Source: Elymus sibiricus
Taxonomy: Eukaryota > Streptophyta > Magnoliopsida > Poales > Poaceae
NCBI GenBank assembly: GCA_039707655.1
Contig: CM077667.1
Location: forward strand, 153,365,142-153,429,141
Direction of reading: 5' to 3'
DNA length: 64,000 bases
The notes under the pieces were generated by a model. That model was given only the letters and a program-made list of their open reading frames with translations. It did not search any database and was not told the DNA's origin. The position numbers and the translations under genes were made by a program. This document shows, piece after piece, positions 20,833-33,410 of the stretch. Each line of letters starts with the position of its first letter. Positions within the stretch are counted from its first letter, which is position 1.

Positions 20833-23321
20833 TTAGTTCTTCTTAACCACCCACATGCGTAGGGGTGGCTTAGAAGCAATAAGACGTAAGGCAGCATCAC
20901 AGAATTTAGGCAAAGATGCCCTAGTAGTACGTTTTACAGGAGGGTTAGAATACTTGAATGAATATGCAGAGAAATTCTTAGTGGGATGAACATATCGGTT
21001 CATGCCATAGTGCACATATTCATGAGCCCTTTCAGCTCTACCCTGCGAAACATAGGTGTTAGACTGATCATATGAAGATTTGGGTCCATATAAGGAGTTT
21101 GGTCCATATGAGGAGTTTGGTCCATATGAAGACTTTGGTCTGGGTTTGTCTTCTTCCTTGGTGGTGTCATGACATTGACAGGAAGCTTCTTGAGAAGACA
21201 TTTGGGAACCCAGATCCTCTTCATAGGTGCACCATTCCTGTAGTTAGTTCCAATATACCTGGCAAACACTTCACCATTCATAGATTTGAACAACTTGTAG
21301 TTATAGTCAAATGACTCGTCAATGATGATAGGGCTAGCACAGTTAAAGCCAGATAACGTGGATGGATCCATTTATGGGCCTTTTGCAGCAACCCATCTGG
21401 TTTTGGGATACTGCTCAGGCGTCCAGTAAGAGCCATCAACATTGATGTTTCTTTCGAAACCCACACCCTCTTTCCTAGGGTTCTTATTCAAGATAGTCTT
21501 CTTCAGGACATCACAGAGAATTTGATGTCCCTTCAGACTCTTGTGCATGCCTGTTTCAAGCAATGTCTTCAACCAGTCATTGCCATCAGTAATAGCAGTG
21601 GTTTCCTCAGATAAGGGGTTAGTCACCACAGATACAGTTGAAGATATTGCATTTTCAGAAGTATGTGAACACTTAGCAGTTGAATCATTAGCTTCATGAG
21701 CAAGACATTTAAAGCATGGAGCATTAAATTCATCCTGAGCGATACTAATCTGTTCTGCTAGGAGTGAGTCATTTTCCTTCCGTAGGTCATCATGACTTCT
21801 CTGAAGATATTCGAGAGAAAGCTTCTCATGTTCAGTTGAGAGGGCATCATGAGGACTTTGGAGATCCTCAAACCTTGAACAAAGACTATGCATGTCTTCA
21901 ACCATAGTTTCGTTCAGACTCATCTCTTCACGTAACAGGTCATCGCTTTTCTCTAGAGTAGTTTGCATTTTCTCCATGGCACTTTGTTGCTTGGTGGCAA
22001 TCTTTACAAGTTTAGCATAGCTAGGTTTCATGTCATCATCAGATTCAGTTGCAGATTCAGAGTCACGACGTGAGGATTTTGAGAATACCTTGGAGGCTTT
22101 CGCCATGAAGCAGTAGGCTGGAGCAGAATCATCATCACTGGCTTCGATGTTGAAGAAGGAGCCATTGTCTTCGGGTTCGAAGACTGATGTGGAGACGAAT
22201 GCCGAAGCCATAGCCAGACCAGCAACTTCAGCGTAAGATTCCTCCATGGATTCTTCCTCAGCCTCGGAACCAGATTTAGACTGTGAATCCATCTCCTTTC
22301 CGATAAAGGCATGTGCTTTGCCAGATGAGCTCTTGTCGTGTGATGAAGATTTTGCATACTTCTTCTTCTTCTTGTCGTCTGAGTTATAGTCCTTGCTCTT
22401 CTTATTGGATTCCTTTTCCCATCGAGGACAATCAGCAATAAAGTGGCCAACTTTCTTGCACTTGTGACAGGTTTGCTTCTTGTTGTCCCGTGAAGACATT
22501 TCACCAGATCTCTTGGAATCACGTTTTGAAGACTTTGCATAGCGTTTTGATTTGGCAAACTTCCGGAATTTCCTGACAAGCAGAGCAAGTTCTTTTCCAA
22601 AGTCTTTAGCACCATCAGAACTGCATTCAGAGCCGTCTTCAGATGAGGACACTGCCTTGGCCTTCAGGGCACGAGAGCGACTGTAACTAGGACCCTAGAT
22701 ATCCCTCTTCTCACTTTGTTGGAATTCATGTGTGTTCAACCTCTCGAGGATATCGGCAGGATCCAAACTCTTGAGGTCAGGGTGTTCTTGGATCATAAGT
22801 GCGATAGTGTCAAAGGAACTATCAAGTGATCTTAGTAGCTTCTTCATGACTTCATGTTTGTTGATATCAGTGGCGCCAAGTGCATTCAGCTCATTTGAGA
22901 TGTCAGTGAGTCGATCGAACGTGAGCTGGACATTTTCGTTGTCAAGTCTCTTGAAGCGGTTGAACAGATTGCGAAGCACATCAATAGGAGAGTCTCTCTG
23001 AGATGAGACACCTCCATTCGCTTTGGACATCCATTCCCAGATTTGCTTTGCAGTGTTCACTACACTCACATGGCCATATTGTCCTTTGGTCAGGTGACCA
23101 TAGATGATGTTCTTGGTAGTGGAGTCAAGTTGTGCGAACCTCTTCACATCAGCAGCAGTAACACCTTCACCAACTTAGGGAATGCCCGCCATGACGACAT
23201 ACCATAGATCGTTGTCAATGGCTTCGGGATGCATGCGCATCTTGTTCTTCCAGTAGGGGTAGTCAGTGCCATCGAAGACAGGGCACGCAGCGGAGACCTT
23301 GATAATCCCTGCAGTCGACAT
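20833..23321 (-). pseudogene. gag of element A
   Basis: ATG at 23321 (start MSTAGIIKVSAACPVF) lies 50 bases inside the primer site. The Copia gag domain follows (DYPYWKNKMRMHPEA, IWEWMSKANGG, FDRLTDISNELNALG), a CCHC knuckle (CHKCKKVGHFIADC), an acidic coiled-coil region and a C-terminal tail. In-frame stops are at 23175-23177, 22695-22697 and 21372-21374, and a frame change near 21150 leads to the last part, which ends RMWVVKKN at 20833. The tail has a tandem SSYGPN-type repeat (about 21060-21135). Gag would form the particle; this copy cannot make a full-length protein. Confidence 0.88.
21060..21135 (-). repeat. Short tandem repeat in gag of A (SSYGPN units)
   Basis: Units related to TCATATGGACCAAACTC recur about four times on the minus strand, giving SSYGPNSSYGPN, SLYGPK and SSYDQ. 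Recent tandem growth within a low-complexity tail is the simple explanation. Confidence 0.75.
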
Positions 23322-23370
23322 AGCTAAAACTCCATGTGGTTAAACCGAAACAAAGAACAAGGGAGTACCT

Positions 23371-23383
23371 GGCTCTGATACCA
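23371..23383 (-). other. Primer binding site of element A (initiator Met-tRNA)
   Basis: Minus strand TGGTATCAGAGCC, two bases inside the 5' LTR; exact match to the usual site complementary to initiator Met-tRNA. Confidence 0.93.
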
Positions 23384-23385
23384 AT

Positions 23386-24667
23386 TGAAAGTGCTAGTTA
23401 TCGACTAGAGGGGGGGGATAGGCGATTTTTATGGAAGGCTTCGAAACAATGAATGTATTTGAAATATGCGGAAGCAAAACAGGATCAGGTAGGGATAGAT
23501 ATCAAGGATCTAGGCAAGGCATGCAATACAATGAAGACTTACAAGAAAGTTGAGCATTATCATCGTACACACTAAGATCAGTCGAAGACAAACTTAGACA
23601 GTATGAAGATAAACAACAGATATGAATGTCTTTGGGGTATGTCTTCAAACAGTAGTATTCAAGCAATGGCTTCACGGTTCAGAACAGAATGTAAAAGAGT
23701 GAAGGATAGAACCAGTAGCTTGATGAAGACACAGGATTTGTTGGACCAGTTCCAGTTCCCGTGACAACTGTACGTCTGGTTAGGGAGGCTGAGATTGAAC
23801 TCAGAAGACCTCGTCTTCACCTTGTTCCCCTTGAGCCGAAGTCACTTAGACAATGCCCAATCACTCAGGTAATACAAACTTGGTCACACAGCAATCCACA
23901 ATGACTCTTGGATGCTCTAGACCCAGACGCCTAACCGTCTGGAAGATCACAATCTTCAAGTGTAATAAGTCTTCAGTTCACTCAGAACATAATGACTTCG
24001 GTGATGCTCAAACACTCTAGCTCTAGGTGTTTAGGTTTATCCTCGCAGGATATTTCTCTCCCAATGTCTTCGATGTGGGTTGCTCCAGAACAACAACAGC
24101 CGTATCTCTCTCTGAGCAGCCACCTACTTATGGTGGAGGGGGGAGCTATTTAAAGCCAACAGGCAACCCGACCTGATATGACCAAACTGACCCTGGGTCA
24201 ATGGCCAACCGACATGTGTCACAACGGAAGGATTTCAAACACACGCGTCAACTTTACTTGGGCTACAAGTAAACTGGCTTAACCAACTCTGGAAGAGTTT
24301 TCCTTTCATTGTCTTCACTCGAAGACATAGGTATGGGTTGAGCATCATGTCAGCGTCTGACTTCGATCACATCGACTCCACTTAACAGTACGGCGGTTCC
24401 TATGACTCAGGAAAGAAGAAACAAAACTACCAACAGACTTCGTCTTCGTGTTTCATTATCTCCAAGCGATTATCTTCGCGTACCAATGGCTTCGGCCATC
24501 ATCAATGTATTCGGACATTTTTAGGGGTCGTCTTCGACGGTTAAACCGAATCTCCAGGGACTTCTATCTGTGTTATCCTGTGAACTCGCACAAACACATT
24601 AGTCCCTCAACCACATTTGTCTTCAATACTCCAAAACCAAACAAGGGTGGAACTAGACGCACTTACA
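23386..24667 (-). repeat. 5' LTR of element A
   Basis: 1282 bases. On the minus strand it starts TGTAAGTGCGTCTAG at 24667 and ends TAACTAGCACTTTCA at 23386, giving imperfect TGTAAGTGC/GCACTTTCA ends. A weak TATA-type box, TTTAAATAG, is at 24146-24154. Motifs of the type CTTCG and GTCTTC are dense in 24300-24620. It is inserted in gag of element C. Confidence 0.93.
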
Positions 24668-25470
24668 GACCCAGAGCATTGTGTTCAGCAGGATGGTGAA
24701 TCCGCTCATCATTGGGCAAGATGGATTGCCAAAATTGTTCATTCATCTGATAGCATTACCGCACAGATGGCGGTCCTCATTCTGAAGCGGAACTGCTATT
24801 TTCAGCCTTTGGTACAGAAACTTGGACGTATGAAGTGAAAGGTCAAAGAGATGAGTGAGCTCATGGACGTATTGGTATGCTGAGTCTGATAACACCAAAG
24901 ATCCGTCTTCCGACTACGAGAAGTCTAGCAAGGGCAAAAAGAACGGTGGCAAGGGTCATCAGAACAATGGCAATTGAAACAACAATCACAACAACAACAA
25001 GTGCAAGAACTTCGAGGGAGGATCAGACCTCGTTTCTAACACCAACACGGGTTTCAAGAATCGACGCCAAAACGACAATTTCAAAAAGCCAGCGTTTCGA
25101 CCTCACAATTACGAAGAAGCCCTCAAAGGTCCATGTCCGAAGCACTGTAAAGGAGATAAGACGGCCAACCACTCGTGAGAAAACTGCTATATTATGCAGG
25201 AATTCAAAAACAACATATTTGGTGGCGGAGACCTTAGAGCAGGTCCAAGCGGTCATTCACGTGGTCATCAAGCCAGCTTCCCCAATGTCGGCTTCTAGGG
25301 AGGCAATTGCCCAGGTGCTCATAACTCAAGGACCGAGTTTCATGGGCCTCGAGGCGGTGGCTCACATAATCAACGCAGTGGACCCGAGGACTAGAACCAG
25401 GCAGGAGCATCAGGTTTCCAGAGCGACCCCAAATAGTTAAATAGTGGACAGTATCATATTTTCACTACCA
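24668..25470 (+). pseudogene. gag remnant of element C
   Basis: Readable only with several frame changes. Recognisable pieces include a charged, asparagine-rich linker (near 24930-25010) and FRPHNYEEALKGPCPKHCKG with HSWENCYIM further on (near 25090-25200; the W is a stop here), a Cys-His pattern typical of Tat gag ends. The 187-codon open frame in this stretch is in a different phase and is not the real product. The start of gag lies beyond the insertion of A and is absent. Confidence 0.6.
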
Positions 25471-25487
25471 GCACCAACAAACTGGAC

Positions 25488-26250
25488 ATGAAGGTTCAAC
25501 GATGTGCGATCAATGCAATAATGCCAGCCGTTGTAGAATACCTCAATTGGTCTGAGTATCCTATCACTTGGAGTCAAGCAGATCATCCTCCTCGAATTGA
25601 TAATCCTGAGAGTCTTGCCCTAGTGGTGGCACCTCAAGTTGGTGGCTACAAACTGACCAAAGTATTGATGGACGGATGCAACATTATCAACATCTTATAT
25701 TACGATACCTTCAAACAGATGAATCTGTCAGAAAGCTAGTTGAAGCCTTCCTCCACGGTTTTTCATGGTATTGTCCCATGCAAATCAGCTTATCACATTG
25801 GAGGAATTGCTCTTGAGGTTGCTTTCGGCACTGAACTCAACTTCCATTCAGAATTTCTAACCTTTGAAGTGGTCAAGATCAAGAGCCCCTATCATGCACT
25901 GTTTGGGCATCTGGCATATGCACGATTCATCGCTAGACCATGTTACGTTTATCTGCAGCTCAAGATGCCTGGGCCTAACGGAACCATCATAGTACATGGG
26001 GACCGTAAGATAGCTATCGAGTGTGAGGAAGGAGACGCCGCTTACGCTGAGTCAGCCTGTGCAGCCGAAGAGTTAAAATTCAATCAATCCAATGTGGACC
26101 ATGCAGATATGACTTCGCTTCAAAACGGACCACTAAGTCTGAGTCTGTGCTTAAGTTCAAGTCGGCATGGGACACCAAGCAAGTGGATTTTACCCCTGGT
26201 GATTCATCGCAACAATTCATCATTGGGGCAAACATGGATCCTAAATAGTG
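25488..26250 (+). pseudogene. Protease region of element C pol
   Basis: The frame from 25488 contains VLMDGCNIINILYYDTF, matching the Gypsy aspartic protease centre DGGSS(I)NILY with the third Gly and Ser replaced, so the active site is damaged. After a stop at 25737-25739 the same frame continues with YHALFGHLAYARFIARPCYVY and MPGPNGTIIVHGDRKIA, typical of Tat elements. Catalysis in the intact relatives is cleavage of the gag-pol polyprotein. Confidence 0.78.
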
Positions 26251-27660
26251 AAACATGCTCATCGAGTTCACTCGTGAGAATTGGCAAATCTTTGAATGGA
26301 AGCCCTCTGACATGCCTGGGGTATCAAGAGAACTCGCTGAGCACCGCCCAAATGTTGATCCAAAAATGAAGCCTGTGAGGCAATTTCTGCATCGTTTCAA
26401 TGAAGAACGGCACAAAGCCATTGGAGAAGAACTGACCCGGCTCCTTGCTGCCGGGTTTATTGTTGAACTCTTCCATCCTGAGTGCTTGGCTAACCCAGTA
26501 CTTGTTCTGAAGAAAAATGATACTTGGCGTATGTGTGTTGATTATACAGACCTTAATAAGGCATGTCCCAAGGATCCATTTGCTCTTACATGAATTGACC
26601 AGATCATTGATTCAACTATTGGCTGTGAAGCCTGTGTTTCCTGGATGCTTATTCTGGTTACCATCAAATCAAGATGGCTAAGGAGGACCAAGAAAAGGTT
26701 GCGTTCATCACTCCTTTCGAGGCTTTCTGTTATATTTCTATGCCCTTTGGGCTCAAAAGTGCATGTGCAACTTATCAGTGTTGTGTTCAAAATTGTCTGC
26801 ATACTTAGATTGGACGCAATGTTCACGCTTATGTGGATGATATTGTGGTATATCAGAAAATAAGGAAATTCTCCTGGATGACCTGAAAGAGACGTTCAAT
26901 AATCTGCGGGTTTATCAAATGAAGCTCAATCCGGCCAAATGTGTGTTCGGGGTACCTGCAGGGAAGTTGCTCAGTTTTCTGGTGTCTGAGCTTGGCATTG
27001 AGGCTAACCCAGAAAAAATCCAGGCGATCACTTCATTGAAGAGGCCGTCCAATATCAATGGGGTTCAGAAACTTACAGGATGTATTGCTGCCTTAAGTCA
27101 TTTTATAAGCCGGCTTGGGGAGAAGGCAATTCCCTTATATCAGTTGTTGAAGAAAACAGATGACTTCCTTTGGAACGATGAGACTGATGCAGCCTTTGAG
27201 GCACCAAAGAAACAGTTGTTCGACGCCCCTATTCTGGCTGCACCTCGGTTGAAAGAGCCGATGCTTTTATACATTGCCGCCAATAATAAAGCTGTCAGTG
27301 TGGCAATCGTTGTCGAGCGTAAAGAAGAGGGCAAGGAATATCCTGTTCAACGCCGAGTCTATTATGTCTGTGAAGTTCTCACCAAATCCAAGCAGCGATA
27401 CCCACATTGGCAGAAATTAGTCTTTCGGGTCTTCATGGCGAGCCGGAAGTTGAAACATTATTTCCAGGAACACCCTATTACTGTCGTCAGTTCTGCACCT
27501 TTGGGAGATATCATTCAGAATAGGGAGGCTACAAGACGAATTGCCAAGTGGGCTATTGAGCTTGGCCCTCATCAGGTGAAATATGTTCCTCGCACAACTA
27601 TCAATTCGCAGGACCTAGTGGACTTCAACAATGATTGGACTGGACTTCAAGCCCCTCCAG
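26251..27660 (+). pseudogene. Reverse transcriptase and RNase H of element C
   Basis: Reverse transcriptase starts with KPVRQFLHRFNEERHKAI and YTDLNKACPKDPFAL (26360-26590), then changes frame. The catalytic motif AYVDDIVVY is present in another frame near 26829-26855. The open stretch 26919-27731 gives the thumb and RNase H part (GIEANPEKIQAI, LTGCIAALSHFISRLGEKA, and VYYVCEVLTKSKQRYPHWQK). At least three frame changes and one stop prevent expression. Confidence 0.88.
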
Positions 27661-28045
27661 AAAAGCCAAGCAATACATATTGGATACTGCATTTTGATGG
27701 TTCCAGGAAATTGGAGGGCTCGGGGGCTTGAGTAGTCTTAACTTCTCCTCGAGGTGCGAAGTTCAGTTACATTTTACGGCTTATGTTTACCTATACTAAC
27801 AATGCAACATAGTATGAGGCTTTTCTTCATCGACTGTGGTTAGCCAAGGAAATGAATATAAGTCGAATTTACTGTCTTGGGGATTCAGACCTTGTGGCTC
27901 AACAAGTCTTTGGCACCTAGGACTCAAAAGATCCATTGATGGCAGCTTATAGGCGTGCTATTACTCTAGTGGCTGGACATTTCAAGGGATATGAAGTTGG
28001 TCATATTGACCGATGACTTAATGCGGTAGTAGATGCACTGTCTCA
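27661..28045 (+). pseudogene. Second (archaeal-type) RNase H domain of element C
   Basis: The motif WILHFDGSRKLEGSGA (27681-27728) is the first strand of an extra RNase H domain, followed after a stop by SYILRLMFTYTNNAT, LGDSDLVAQQVFGT and a basic stretch. A second RNase H after the first one is known from Tat-lineage Gypsy elements. The pattern D...E...D can be followed but with two stops. Confidence 0.72.
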
Positions 28046-29452
28046 TTTGGGCTCTCAACGCAAACCAGTTCCTCCAAACGTTTTCCTGGATACTCTTCAT
28101 AACCCGTCAGTGAAATTGTCGACCGAGGAGGACTTAGCTATTCCTGATCCAGAATCAGCACTAGTGGATGCATTTCATGCCATACCAGAGTGGATGCCAG
28201 CTTATCTGGCTTATCTTACGTGGGGCAAGCTCGCAGTAGAGGAAATCATCGCTCGACAGATTACCCGGAGGTATAAATCTATGACGATAGTCAATGGTGA
28301 CTTACACCAACGAAGTGTCTCCGACGTTTTTCAATGTTGTGTTTCTCTAGAAGAAGGTTGTGAAATCCTCAATGAAATATACTCAGGATATTGTGCACAT
28401 CACGCTAGCTCCAGATCATTGGTTGCTAAGGAATTTTGACATGGTTCTTACTGTCTTACGGCTCATGCGGACGTGAGGACATTGTCCGTAAGTGTGATGG
28501 TTGCCAGACGTATGCACGCAGGCACATGTGCCTGCTCAGGAACTAAGAATGATACCGATCACTTGGCATTTTGCCGTCAGGGAGCTTGACATGGTTGGAC
28601 CTTTCAAGCCGAATTCTTGCAAAAAGACGCACCTACTGGTCGCGGTAGACAAGTTTACCAAGTGGGTCAAAGCTGAACCTGTCAGTAATTGCGATGCTGA
28701 GACGGCAGTCAAGTTTTTGAAAAAGATAATTTTTCGCTTTGGATATCCTCATAGCACCATTACTTACAATGGAACTAACCAGTCAAAGGGAGCTATGGAA
28801 CAGTTTTGTGAGAAAGAGCATATCCGTCTTAATCGCACTTCTGTTGCTCACCCGCAGTCTAATGGGTAGGCGGAACGTGCAAATCAGGAGTTGCTTCGAG
28901 GCATCAAACCAAGGTTGATGGTTCCCCTTGAGTGTACCCCTAGATGTTGGGTGGAGGAACTTACTGCTATGCTTTGCAGCATCCGGACCACTCCCAACAG
29001 GTTAACTTGCTATACACCCTTTTTCCTGGTTTATGGTGCAGAGGTTGTGTTACCAAGTGACGTTCGCCATGATTCTCCAAGGGTTGTTTCTTATGTCGAG
29101 GCTAACAATGATCAAGCTCGGAAAGATTCAATTGATGCCTTGGAAGAAGAACATGATCTTGAAGCATCAAGATCCGCCATTTATTAGCAAGACCTACGTC
29201 GCTATCAGAGTCGTAGAGTTCGAAGTCGAACTTTCCAGGAAGGACACTTAGTGCTTCGTTTGATACAAGACTAGACATGCATGCATAAGTTGTCTGCTCC
29301 TTGGGAAGGACCCTTCGTCGTCAGTAAAAACTTAACAACGGGTCATATTACAGGGTTGACATACGTGAAGGGGATAAGTCACGTACTTCTAGCGAAGAGT
29401 GCACCAGACCCTGGAACATTGCACATCCTCGTCCGTATTTTACTTACTAAAT
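28046..29452 (+). pseudogene. Integrase of element C
   Basis: The zinc-binding and core regions are in changing frames: EGCEILNEIYSGYCAHHAS, then VDKFTKWVKAEPVSNCDAETA, FRFGYPHSTITYNGTNQ (the second catalytic Asp is replaced by Asn), and HPQSNG followed by a stop before AERANQELLRGIK. The C-terminal part has HKLSAPWEGPFVVSKNL and ends near the usual RPYFT at about 29440. It would insert the DNA copy; this copy is dead. Confidence 0.85.
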
Positions 29453-30352
29453 TTTGCTTAGTTCAAGTTATTCATGCTTTTCCTATGTAAATACTACTAT
29501 ATATTAAATAAATAAAGTTAGACCTTTCTGAACAACAGAGATTTGTGTCATCAGCTCCTTGTTGAGTTTTTATTCTTTGGTCACTTGGGGGCTTCCAACT
29601 CATCAAGTTTAGCTATAACATCCCTTTTGACCCGACTTATGCCAACAATATATTTGGTTATACCTGCCTATTAGCTTGATGCTACTCACATAAGGTGACC
29701 CGGATGTACGCTTGAAGAATGAATCACACTGGTACCTATCAAGGACTGAGATGACCCTGACTTCTTCAAAGTTAAAACACCGGCTTAAGTCACGTGAGAG
29801 CCGGCTTTCCAGATAGCAAGGATAAACCAACAGAATCGAGCCTCGAACGCAGATCTTTTTTAACGCCTCACAAGCCGTCTATTTAATTTTCATGCATATA
29901 TATATATATATTTGTTTTCTTTTTCAGGTACTAAGTATAAATAATTCTGGGTCATCAGAATACTGGTTACCAGACGTCGGGTCACAAGCATGGCCGGGTC
30001 TAAAGAAAATATGTTGTTTCATTCGATTTCCACACCAGGATGTCCCAATAAAAATTTGTAGACTTATTGCAGTCACAAACTCATATATGGCCGAGGCTTT
30101 CATCATCTTATGGGACCATAGTTAATTATTCGAAGTCAAAGGGTTTTGCCAGGTTGCAAGACAGCCCGGCTTCTAGACAAACACAGTTATGATCTAAGTA
30201 TCATCTTATTGAAGGCATTTCACAAAATTCCGGGTTGATTCATGCCAGGGGAGGAATTCTTCAAAAGCACAAAGTTTTTATACAAGTGCACGATGGCACT
30301 ACCAGCATATCAATTTCCTACACACCACGATGGGTGGAATCAGACCATTGTT
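29453..30352 (+). other. Non-coding spacer of element C between integrase and antisense gene
   Basis: No gene is supported. It contains an (AT)n run at about 29896-29911 and CCGGCTT/ACCCGG motifs that recur in C's LTR. It probably includes the antisense gene's 3' end and termination region. Confidence 0.55.
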
Positions 30353-32682
30353 TTAAACACAAATTACATTGGAGGTGCACTGGGCGATATTTGCCGGGTC
30401 AGCAGCCTTCTGGCCTTCTTCCACTCCAGTCGCCGCCGGGTCAGGGTGTGCTGCCGCTTCAGGCGCTTCCTCTTCATCAGTTTCGCTTCTCGTTTGGGGG
30501 TCATCTTCGACCCACTGGATGGCAGCCAATCCTTCAAATATCATCTCCTCGTTTAAAACAGATGAAGTTGCAACATCTGAAGCAAAGTCTTGCCTACGTG
30601 GAGGAATTAGTTCGAATGGCTTTGGCGCTGGGGGGCTCATCCGTTTGCCGGCTTCAGTATAGCCGACTTGAAATTTCTTCAAGTCCACTTTTTCAGCAAT
30701 TTGTGATTTGGCAACCCGGGTCTCTTTGATGCAGTACAGATAGTCAGCTTCCTCGAAAATTGTGTTGTGTGCCTTCAGTTCTGGGAAACCACCTACAAGA
30801 AGAGCTGGATCCATTTTCGGATGGTAAGCTTTGGTTAGGGTGAAAGCCCTCATAGCCCCTTGGCGGCATGTTGATTTCCTCAGCTCTTGGATCCATTCTG
30901 GAACGATAGAGAGCTCCTTGAGCATATCCATAATCTTGTACGGGGGGGGGGGGGGGGGCTTGGGTATTCTTCACAACCATGATGCATTTTGGCACGCCCA
31001 CTACAACTACTCTAGAAACTTGTATATGACATGGAGCAATACAAGAGGACTTCCGAAAGACAGGATGGTTTTTCTGACCTTTTCATAAGACATGATATAT
31101 ATAGTTCACCCAGAAAATTGTTGACAATGGCAGTAAGATATACACAGGAGTACCAGACTTAACGAAAATAGCAATACCCATTTTTGAGATGTGACCTTTC
31201 AAGTCGGCAAGCTCTCGAGTCACCGGCTCGAGCTTCGACTCGGCCTCTTCAGCATGATTTACAAGAGCCGCCTTTTCCTTGTTGAAATCGGGTTTAGATT
31301 TTTCCAAAGAATTGATGCTCTTCATCAGCGATTCTTCCAAATCTGCAGAGAGCTTTTCAGCGGTCTAGCGCAATTTGTTCTTAGAGTCCAACTGTTTTTT
31401 CAAGCCGGTTGTCTTTGAGGTAGCTTGGTTCAGCATTGCGCGTACCAAACAAAACAAGTATGAAATTCAAAGTCCCCAGCCATTGCAAGCATACGACCTG
31501 ACACTTGGGAGCTACACACATCAGTTCTATCATTTCTAAGTCCCAAGTCATATGCAAGCATTTTACCCAGCACTTGGGGGCTACAACTATTAGCTCATTA
31601 TGCAGGCGCCCAAGGGAGTTGAGTTCTTCCTCTTGATCTTCCTCATCGACTTCTTCCACGCTACCATCCTTGGCAGGAGTGGGTACATCTGGTTCGGTTT
31701 TCCACGATTCAGAGTCTTGTTGTTCAAGCATAAGCCGACATATTTCGATAAGAGACAAGAATGCATTAATTCACAAAAAGGATTGTTTAAAACTTTACCT
31801 CTGGCGCCAGGTTGCCTGCATAGAAAGGGGCAAGGCCACAATGGCAATTTTCTCAAGGGTTTCACCAAGAAGTTTCTTCATGGCCCTCTTGAGTTCAGTG
31901 GCAGATAAATCGAGTTGGCTGAAGCGCAAGTCGTCAGTCTGTTCACCGCTATATTCATGCATGAGCCGGTTCCTGATGCTAAGAGGCTGGATCCTCCATT
32001 TCGTCCCACGCCTGGTCAGATCAACCCCAGAAAGCCCATGAGTGGTTAAGGCATAAATCTCGGGGCATAAAGATTCCAGGATTTTCCTTTCCTCTTTGGT
32101 GCCAAAGGCCCGAAACTCCTTTGTGGCTTCAAGTCGGTCTATCCTATAACCCGACATTTGTTTCTGTTGATCTGGAGATGTAATTTTGCAATAATACCAA
32201 GTCTTATGCCACCCTTTGGGATGGCTTGCCAAAGCCATCTCAGGCAAATTCCTGCGCCGTTGGATGGTGACCCTACCTAGCTCCAGACTCGGCCCTCCCT
32301 TGCACTCGGTTTGGCGATTGCAGTAGAAAATTTCTTGAAACAAGCTGACTATTGGCTCCATCTGAAGGTAAACTTCACAAAAGGCCTGGAAGTTGCTCAG
32401 GTTGAGGATTGAATGGGGCGCAAGATACTATGGCCGAAGGTCAAAATAATGGAGAACATCCTGGAAAAACTTCGAACCCGGGGGACGGAATCCCCTGTCG
32501 AAGTGATCTGCGAAGACCATAACTTCATTATGAGCCAGCCGGGGACGAGTCTCTTCATCTGGAACCCGCCAGTCTATCTCGTCTTGAGCCGGCATAATCC
32601 CGACTCTCACAAATTATTCTAGCGTGAGCTGAGTTATGTTTGACTTTATCCAGCCGATAGCTTTGGAAAACTTGGGGGCCAT
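30353..32682 (-). pseudogene. Antisense gene of element C (Tat-type extra ORF), with apparent introns
   Basis: Minus-strand gene opposite to gag-pol. ATG at 32682 (MAPKFSKAIGWIKSN), a stop near 32620, then WRVPDEETRPRLAHNEVM, FFQDVLHYFDLRP and, after a second stop, APHSILNLSNFQAF and PIVSLFQEIFYCN down to 31795. This pattern resembles the domain annotated as putative gypsy-type transposon in plants. The coding sense then breaks at a GT donor (CCAGAG|GTAAAG, about 31797) and resumes near 31740 with an acidic segment (VEEVDEEDQEEEL), a coiled-coil part (31340-31200) and a last part 30931-30353. Introns are inferred from donor and acceptor-like sites. Antisense genes are known in Tat elements such as maize Grande; function unknown. 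Confidence 0.7.
30942..30958. repeat. Run of 17 G on the plus strand
   Basis: A homopolymer of 17 Gs in the antisense gene; on the minus strand it encodes a short proline run (APPPPPVQDY). Runs of this length are prone to copying and assembly errors, so the exact length and local frame are uncertain. Confidence 0.9.
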
Positions 32683-33410
32683 CGCTAAGAAGTACTTAAG
32701 GATGGCTACAAATAGCAGAATTATGAAAGTAAGACGGAGAAAATCAAAGACAGGGATTTATGATTATCATGACTACGAAGGTGATACCAAGCCAGCAATT
32801 TGAACAAGCCGGTTGGTGCGCTAAAGTTTTGAGCCATCAGGAGAACTTCAAGTCGGACAAGTCGGCTTAAGGTTGAATTCCGTGATATTGGAAGAGAAAT
32901 TAGCTAAGTCCTAAGATGACAAGACAAACAGTTATTGTTCAGATTCAGCTATAATTATGGATTTACAAAATTCAGAGAAAAAGGAAGGAAAAACAGCCCT
33001 AGTTACAGTGACTATCACGGTGGACTAAGATAAGGTTTATCTGCGAAACATTTGAAAGATGCGAAAATAGATCAGTCACGGGTATATTCTAGAACATGCA
33101 AAGTTTCGTGAGTCTCAAGATTAGCTACGATAAGAAGTAGGATGAATTACGAAGAACTCCGACGAACGGTAAGAACTAGGACGGCAAAAATGAGGAATGG
33201 AGAACTCACACATCTGAGGAGAAAGACTTGAAGTTCTTGAGTGTTGTAGATGCGGCTGCGACGGAGTCTGGAGAGCCTTGCAGGCAGGGTCGATGGAGTG
33301 GTTGTTGCTGGTGCTTCAAGTTGGAGAGCTCAAAGGAGTGCGAGGTAGTCGAGTTGAGAGGAGGAAGATGGACATGAAGAGGTAAAAAGTAAATCTGGAG
33401 GCCCGACGTC
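32683..33410 (-). other. Probable 5' leader of the antisense gene of element C
   Basis: No convincing coding frame. It lies between the TATA box at 33411-33420 and the ATG at 32682, over 700 bases, so a leader intron is possible. Confidence 0.45.

Larger units (their letters stand above)
1229..24667 (-). mobile_element. Element A: Sirevirus-type (Maximus-like) Copia retrotransposon, decayed, containing element B
   Basis: Reading on the minus strand, the order is 5' LTR (23386-24667), Met-tRNA primer binding site, gag, protease-integrase-reverse transcriptase-RNase H (the Copia order), a long extra gene, several polypurine tracts, and a 3' LTR that is truncated at its far end (1229-2220). The extra 3' gene, large gag with CCHC knuckle and repeated polypurine tracts are known marks of Sireviruses. 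It is interrupted by element B at 3322-12902. Every coding part has stops or frameshifts. The left duplication is lost with the LTR end, so no target site duplication can be shown. Confidence 0.9.

Noticed and set aside
22028..22615. Minus-strand open frame of 195 codons in gag of A
   Set aside because: It overlaps the true gag frame with the CCHC knuckle in another phase and has no domain.
23371..23383. tRNA gene near the primer site
   Set aside because: Only the 3' end complement of initiator Met-tRNA is present; no cloverleaf can be built around it.
24877..25440. Plus-strand open frame of 187 codons rich in Thr and Arg
   Set aside because: It is out of phase with the recognisable gag pieces of element C in the same stretch.
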